Below, piece by piece: positions 58,253 through 64,000 of a DNA stretch of 64,000 bases. The notes beneath the pieces were generated by a model. It had not been told where the DNA came from. It made no database searches and was given only the letters and a program-made list of their open reading frames with translations. How positions within the stretch are numbered: the stretch's first letter is position 1; each line of letters begins with the position of its first letter. The DNA comes from Cladobotryum mycophilum (lineage: Eukaryota > Ascomycota > Sordariomycetes > Hypocreales > Hypocreaceae), in assembly GCA_036429605.1 (NCBI GenBank), contig CM071589.1:2046001-2110000 (forward strand), in the 5' to 3' direction. Made by a program: the position numbers and the translations under genes.

Positions 58253-59890
58253 GGCCTATATACTACATCCGGCACCTCCCGCGCTGAACTATTAACGCTG
58301 CGGGGTTGCATATGTGGCTGCAACGGTTTTTGGAGAACCAGACGGGTGTACTGTTAATAAAGTACCGATGTTGATACTATCATGGAAGAAGTCGTGGAAG
58401 AAGTCGAGATGCTTTCCGGACTGTCCGGGGGGCGATCTCCGGGACACAAATACTCAGATCGCAGTCGAAGCTTGCGGAAAGGATCCAGTGCGCCAAGAAA
58501 CTTGGCTGACCTACTGACAAGACGGGTTGATCCACAAACGGAACGACAAGGAACCCTGAGAATGTCAGATGGACCATAGAAGCAATAATCAATTTTTTTT
58601 TTTTAGCACGAGCAGGAATAGTTTACTAGGGATGCCAGTAACAGCCCCGGGGGAGGAAGCGTTTGAACAGAGGGCTGACGGCAGGAAAAGAGGCACCCCT
58701 TAAATCTTAAGAGCAAACAGGAAGAAAAAAATCTACGGGGAGTGACGCAAGGATTCAAAAGAGGCATGAGGAAATAAGAAACAATAATGGTCCAGTACCT
58801 GGTACATATAAATACTCGAGGTGGTAATATGACGTGGGGTCTTGGGGTCTCTTGGCCTCTTCTTCTTTCTGCTTGTCATCACTAGTTCCTTGCGCTTCAG
58901 AAGAATGCCTCGTTCTAGCAATCGTTGGGCGATCTCATCATCCGTCTCTGGGCTTTTGTAGAGGAGAACGGGCCCGCCGAGCTACTGTTTCGGGTCACCA
59001 CCTTTTCCCAACGGCGGCGCTATTACAAGTACTTGTATCTGCCTATAATACGTCCAAGTGCCATTGCAGAAACGTATTCGTAAAATATGTATGTACCCAT
59101 CAATATGCAAGTTACACGACCGTGTACACGGAATCATTGTGCCGGCCAAGTACGGAATGCGCGTGGCTTTTGATTTTGATTTGGCCGTCTCTTTTTGGGG
59201 GTTCAACGAAATGCATGTTTTTAGCTTATACCGTTGTGCCGCAGGCGGGGACGCTCGAGAGTCGAGACTAGTAATTGAGGCGGAGCAGGCGGAGTTTTCA
59301 CTTGGGCATCATGAGAGCCAAGCAGATAGACAAGACAGACAGACAGACAAACGGAGAGAGGAGAGGACAAGTTACATGGGCGAGATGGGGATGTCACCCC
59401 CGAATCCGAACCTGTTTGGGTTCTCGTTGTGAGTCAACCAATGAAGTTGGTCTTGGCCGAGCATTGGCATGGAACACGGCGTATCGCTCGTTTGAGAAAA
59501 GACATGTACATTCTTGTCTGGGGCATAAAATTCGCTGATGGCTTGTAAACGTTCCTGAAAAGAGTTCAAATCAAAATAACAAATGTCAAATAAATGTTTT
59601 TCGTCAAGGTATATGTACAAATGAAGTACGCGAGTATCCATTCCCCTGCTGCAACACTCTGGTTGTGATTCCATTACCATTATCATCATAAACTCCACTC
59701 GTCCGTCACTGAGACAGGAGGGAAGCTTTTTTTCCCCTTCTCGCTCACATACTGCGCCACGGTCGTTCGCGTATGCACAAAATTACCCAAAAAGGAAATG
59801 CAATGTTCATCTAATCAATCCAAGCAATTCGAGGCCCATGACCTTTGTTGTCACGTTGACCCCCCTTAGAAGAAAAAAAAATATGTTTCA
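58253..59890. other. Intergenic spacer IQ protein / PX protein
   Basis: A 1.64-kb spacer holding the IQ-gene promoter and the PX-gene 3' UTR. A T10 run lies near 58592 and GACA repeats lie at 59333-59349. Small plus-strand ORFs (for example 58382-58579) lack support. Confidence 0.5.
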
Positions 59891-60273
59891 TTACGCAAAT
59901 AAAAACTCCTTGAGAACTGGTGACCCTGAAAACTCTGGGTTTAGAAGTATACAACTGCGTGCCAGGTTAGGATCCCTCATGACTTTCTGGATGATGGAGG
60001 GGGAAGGGGGGGCATGATACAAAGGGGGAAAGGGAAAAGAATGGTAAGCTCACTTTAGGAAATATTGCAGTCCGGCTCTGCGTTTTTCCAGGAAATTTGG
60101 TCGAAACTTGAATATCACGCTCTTGGGCGGTAGTTCAGGCATGGCCGCCTTGAAGCTCGGAAACGTGGCAATCAGCCTGTGTCTGAAATCATCAAACTCG
60201 GAATATCGTTTGCGAATATTCATATAGCTTCCCTAAACCGTGACCAAAAAGGAATGCTTTGTCAGTTGAAGAA

Positions 60274-60320
<47 letters not shown>

Positions 60321-60826
60321 GTAATGCTGCCACAGCTATCCACAGCCCAACTCACATTCAACGTCTCGACTCGCACGATCCAGACCACAAACGAGCCTAT
60401 ACTGGCTCCGCTACCGTTTACGACGGTGTGATCGATAATCTCAACGCTCTTCGCCCAACATGCGCTGTTCCGGTCGTCGTCCTGCGTATCGTTGTCGCGC
60501 AGCGTTATAGCTCCGACTGGGAGCACTGACTCGCTCGATATGTTGGACACGCTCCGCTGGTGAGGGTTGACGTTGAGCCAATACGGCGGCGATGTGATTG
60601 AGCTCGGCGACGTGGTCGAAGAGGCTACGTGGTGCGATGCATCATCATCATCGCCATTTCGTTGGGGGTGGTCATCATGTTCGCTGGCGGACAAATCCGA
60701 CCCCTCGGGCTCTTTGGTGATGACCTTGGAATGCGTGACAGCTGACCCATTCGGCGACGGTGATGCGCATGCGCCTGTCAGGGTGGCCGGCGCATTGTCC
60801 TGGTCATGATCTATCGCAGGCGCCAT
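59891..60826 (-). CDS. PX-domain protein, YPT35-like
   Basis: Exons on the minus strand are 60826-60356, 60232-60054 and 59954-59891, giving 237 aa. The N-terminal 110 residues are acidic and disordered. The PX domain starts at CWAKSVEIIDHTVVNGSGAS and WIVRVETLN, and splicing joins it to GSYMNIRKRYSEFDDFRHRL, which contains the RRYSEF-like phosphoinositide-binding motif. PELPPKSVIFKFRPNFLEKR (the PPxK loop and basic patch) and a C-terminal NPEFSGSPVLKEFLFA complete it. Yeast Ypt35 is an endosomal/vacuolar PX protein that recruits the lipid-transfer protein Vps13; the same role here is inferred from the similar small size and C-terminus. Intron 1 contains a long GAAA microsatellite. Confidence 0.88.
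60272..60320. repeat. (GAAA)n microsatellite in an intron
   Basis: About eleven tandem GAAA units (CTTT on the gene's sense strand) inside intron 1 of the PX gene (60233-60355). They make a very long pyrimidine tract on the transcript. Confidence 0.92.
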
Positions 60827-61176
60827 TCAGCCATGCGTATTTTTTTCTATCCCCCGAGAGAGTTTTGTTATCGGGTCGCGAGAGCTGGATGCTTGGTGGG
60901 GGGACAAGATTTGCGAATAGAGGGGGCGGAATATGAGGTGGGGAGGAGAACCCTCTCTATGCGATTTGGAATGACGCCTCCAAAGGGCTGAGATGACGAT
61001 GCAAAGAAAAGTTGAATGTTTGTTTGTAAGAATGACGTTGAAAATGGCCAAAAGCCGCGAACGAGACGGTTCCATCGCCAAGTCGTAGATTTCCCAACTG
61101 TCCGGGCTTCAATTAACCAAAAAGTGCGCTAACCGCCCGCTTCTACTACATGATCATCATCACACACTGAATCTGA

Positions 61177-61205
61177 CTCTCTCTCTCTCTCTTTCTCTCT
61201 CTCTC
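61177..61205. repeat. (TC)n microsatellite
   Basis: A CT-dinucleotide tract with one interruption in the gene-free right end. Confidence 0.85.
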
Positions 61206-61301
61206 GTTGCACACTTAACCGCATGGGATTTGGTGGGGCTTTTTGCTTTGACTTTTGTAACAAAAAGTCAGCAGATGCTGGTCCGTGGACTCGACAAGAA
61301 T

Positions 61302-61330
61302 GGATGGGATGGGATGGGATGGGATGGGAT
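61302..61330. repeat. (GGGAT)n pentamer repeat
   Basis: Five to six tandem GGGAT units. The same pentamer family occurs at 22999-23019 (complementary orientation) and 63801-63816. Confidence 0.85.
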
Positions 61331-64000
61331 ATGTTGTCAGATGTACCGAGTATGGAGTATGGAGTATATGATTTTGCGACGGGAACATGCTGGGCATGGG
61401 CGTAAGACGACGAAGCTTGCTTGAAAGGATCCATTCTTGCTCCTTTGCATGGATGGTTTCAATACAATGGGATACAGAGAGTACTTATCCAACATGCACA
61501 GTGTCGCCATTGCCTTTCACAGCCATCAACTCACGGCCAATGTAGCAGATACAATAATATTAGATCTTTTCAAAGAAAGGGTCAAGGTTGTAAGTGCAAT
61601 TGACAGAACTCGCCCCCAAACCGTTGGCACACGCATCCACGAGCCACGCGATCCATTATGATATTAAAAAAAAAAAAAAAAAAAAACCCTCGAGAAGGCA
61701 AGGCTTCATTAGAATTGTCTTTTTTTTCTTTCTCAATCCTTTAAAAGGTCGCTTGCCGTTTTGGATGTGTGGAATTCCAGCTAACAATCCATCATCGAAT
61801 GTGGTCATGACCGACCCGCATCTCCCGGGTACCTGATCGATCTTGGATGGGTTCGGTGTTTATTTTGCTCCATGCAGAGTCTCGTGATGAACCTACGTAG
61901 CTACCTATTGATACGGGCGCAGAACCATTAACCCCAATGTAGAAATAAAGAACCGTAGGTCCTGAAAAGCTCTCAATTCGAGAATGTGAGCACTGTGTTG
62001 GACACGTGTGTCAATATGTCGAGAGGCTGGGTGCATTTAGTAATGATACCGATGTGATTCATGTCTGTTTTACATGTCGTACGACATTACAGTCACATTA
62101 GAACTATTTCCTCTGTGACATCCAAGCCTGCAGAAGCCCACTAACTTTCACGCCTTGCAGATAAATAAATCCTTCGGGGCACACACGGCGCCTGCTATTG
62201 ATTGTCACGTACGTACAGATATTACCTTGTTGTCTCTACTCCTTATAAAGATTTGGACAGTCTTGGACAGAGTCGAGAACCGGGCTCATGCTACACAACG
62301 GCTGTAGCTGGAACAATGACATGGCGTGACATGACATGACAGTCCAAGAAACAAGCAATTTGCTGGGCAACCTGGCGTGAATTGGAATGTCAGGTTCATA
62401 TATATCAAATTTTGGGTCGCTCCACTGCCGCCTCGATCAACGGAAGCGATGAAACCATCATATGTTCCCTTCAACATCAAACCCAGGGCTGAGACGCTAG
62501 GTCAGCCGTCGAGCCTCGCCGAACGCTGGCCATGAAGCTAAGAGTAATACTTGTAATAAAAAAAATGAGCCAAGAAATGTAATAAGATGGATGAGCATCC
62601 GTGGACCATCTTTGCTTGTTTCGTTGGTTCACTGCTGCTGTTGAGAGAAGGAAAAAAAAAGATAAAAATAATATGTTGTGTGAGCGGGCTGGTTTCTGTT
62701 TCTGGAGATTGGGAGAGCTTGCTCCACGTGTATGAGATGGACTCCATGTCGAGGGTGCAATTGATCGACAATCCCCCTCACAGCCATCGTCTTTTTCATT
62801 TTTTTTTTTAATTTTTATTTGACAGGAGAATAAAAATATCCCCGCAAAAGGCGGTAGCCTAAAAACCGGGCCCTCATTGGTTTTTTAGTTGAAGCTTGGG
62901 TTGGGGATCGTCATCGACTTTTCCCCAGAGCGCCTGCCAGATTGGAGTTATCATATCCATTGATCTACATGAAAGTCAACAGTGCGATCTGTGGACGTGG
63001 AATGCCGGACTGCGCTTGAAAACACCACGATCCACATGATGGTGAGCCTGGAGAACAAACAACAACAATGATGGTTCAGTTGGATATTCGTCATCGTAAT
63101 GATACTACTAATCATAACCAGTGAGTAGTGCGAGACGGAGATATTTATGCATCCGAATATGCCGATGTTGTTTTGATTCAGAATTACTCCCTTCTTGGTA
63201 GGTGCGGAGCCCATTGGTACATACAAGTAACTCAGAATGCGTGCTCCGTATTCACTTCGGATATGACGATGTATTGCAGCATGTCTGCAGCAGCAGCAAG
63301 CTTTTTTCTCTCACCGTTCAAACGATGCTCTCCGCAAGCAGCACCTCGGCTCAAGCCCTCTGCAAGGATGTGCGCGTTTTCAAAAGAGGCTGGCTGGTAA
63401 GAAAAGCCCAAACCCAAGCCCAAGAGCCATGCATCCTCTTTTTTTGCACGTTGCTCATGACAATGTGGCTCAGAAAACGGAGGGGCCTACGTATGCAACG
63501 TCCAGCCAATTCAAAGTCAATACAGTACTATACGGGCTCCTCCCTCCATTCCTCACAAGGTTTTGTTGATCTGTTTGCTAGCGTGCGGAGAGAATGCACG
63601 CATCTGCATACGATAGTGGCCGTTTCTCCATATGCATGCATGGAATACGAAGGATGCAGAAGCGGGCAGAAATTCAAAATGGCGGTTACCTTGGATAGGT
63701 AATAAGCAAAAGCGGAGAACACATCCATGCCGTTTGGGAGGGTAAAAAACAGCAAGCGGACGAGTCGTCGCGTTTCGTTTAGTGGCAATGAGGGGTGTGT
63801 GGGATGGGATGGGAGAGGTGAAGTGGTGTCGAGAGCCTCGTAAAAGGTTTCCGAGGTTTGTGGAGGTGAACTGTGTGATGGTGACTTAACGGAGTAGAGG
63901 ATTGGCATTGGTGTGTTCAAGTTACTCAGGCATGCAATGTAATGCTATGCAATGTAATGATGAACTGGACGGGCAGCAGAAGTAAATATACAAACAGCCC

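Larger units (their letters stand above)
60827..64000. other. Gene-free window end with simple repeats
   Basis: The last 3.2 kb contain the PX-gene promoter (next to 60827) and no supported gene. They hold a (TC)n tract at 61177-61205, GGGAT pentamers at 61302-61330, a poly-A run near 61664-61686 and GGGAT again at 63801-63816. ORFs of 60-166 codons on either strand have no recognised features; genes may begin beyond the window. Confidence 0.5.

Overview
The window is nuclear DNA of a filamentous ascomycete (Pezizomycotina), probably a sordariomycete. The evidence is many short GT-AG introns (about 48-125 bp) with CTAAC/CTAAT-like branch sites, a fungal Zn2Cys6 / fungal-specific regulator, fungal forms of SIN3, TAF2, SAS4 and SNU114, CT-rich leaders, and gene spacing of about one per 4 kb. 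Order- or species-level placement is not supported by the sequence alone. I see no rRNA, tRNA, CRISPR array, plasmid-like element or intact transposon.

Left part (1-20.6 kb): a 5'-truncated proline-rich hypothetical protein (+); an F-box protein of the FBXO9/Hrt3/Pof7 family (-); an Mtm1/SLC25A39-40-type mitochondrial carrier (+); a WDR89-like WD-repeat protein (+); an FRG1-like nuclear protein (-) divergent from an isopenicillin-N-synthase-fold 2-oxoglutarate/Fe(II) dioxygenase (+); a microsomal cytochrome P450 (+); a DsbA-type thioredoxin-fold protein (+); and a TMEM70/TMEM186/TMEM223-like mitochondrial membrane protein (+).

Middle (20.6-41 kb): a 3.4-kb convergent spacer with a long pyrimidine-rich stretch; an 8-exon Zn2Cys6 transcription factor (-); a gene-poor 7.5-kb stretch with microsatellites; CIAO2/MIP18 of the cytosolic Fe-S targeting complex (+); a 2.2-kb convergent spacer; and the spliceosomal GTPase SNU114 (-).

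Right part (41-64 kb): a same-strand run of nuclear genes, SNU114 - SIN3 corepressor - TAF2 (TFIID) - SAS4-domain protein - IQ-motif protein (all -), then a PX-domain YPT35-like endosomal protein (-) and a gene-free end.

The most striking observation is about integrity rather than a new system. Seven otherwise well-conserved genes (Hrt3-like, WDR89-like, FRG1-like, P450, TMEM-like, SIN3, TAF2) are each thrown out of frame by one-base length changes in runs of 5-6 G or C, nine sites in all. In every case one base restores both the family-like protein and exon phases that sum to a multiple of three. Because SIN3 and TAF2 are core functions, the simplest reading is systematic homopolymer error in the assembly; uncorrected annotation would truncate these proteins or invent introns. 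Most intergenic stretches hold only simple repeats and short unsupported ORFs. Exon boundaries were assigned by hand from splice consensus, phase and protein continuity.
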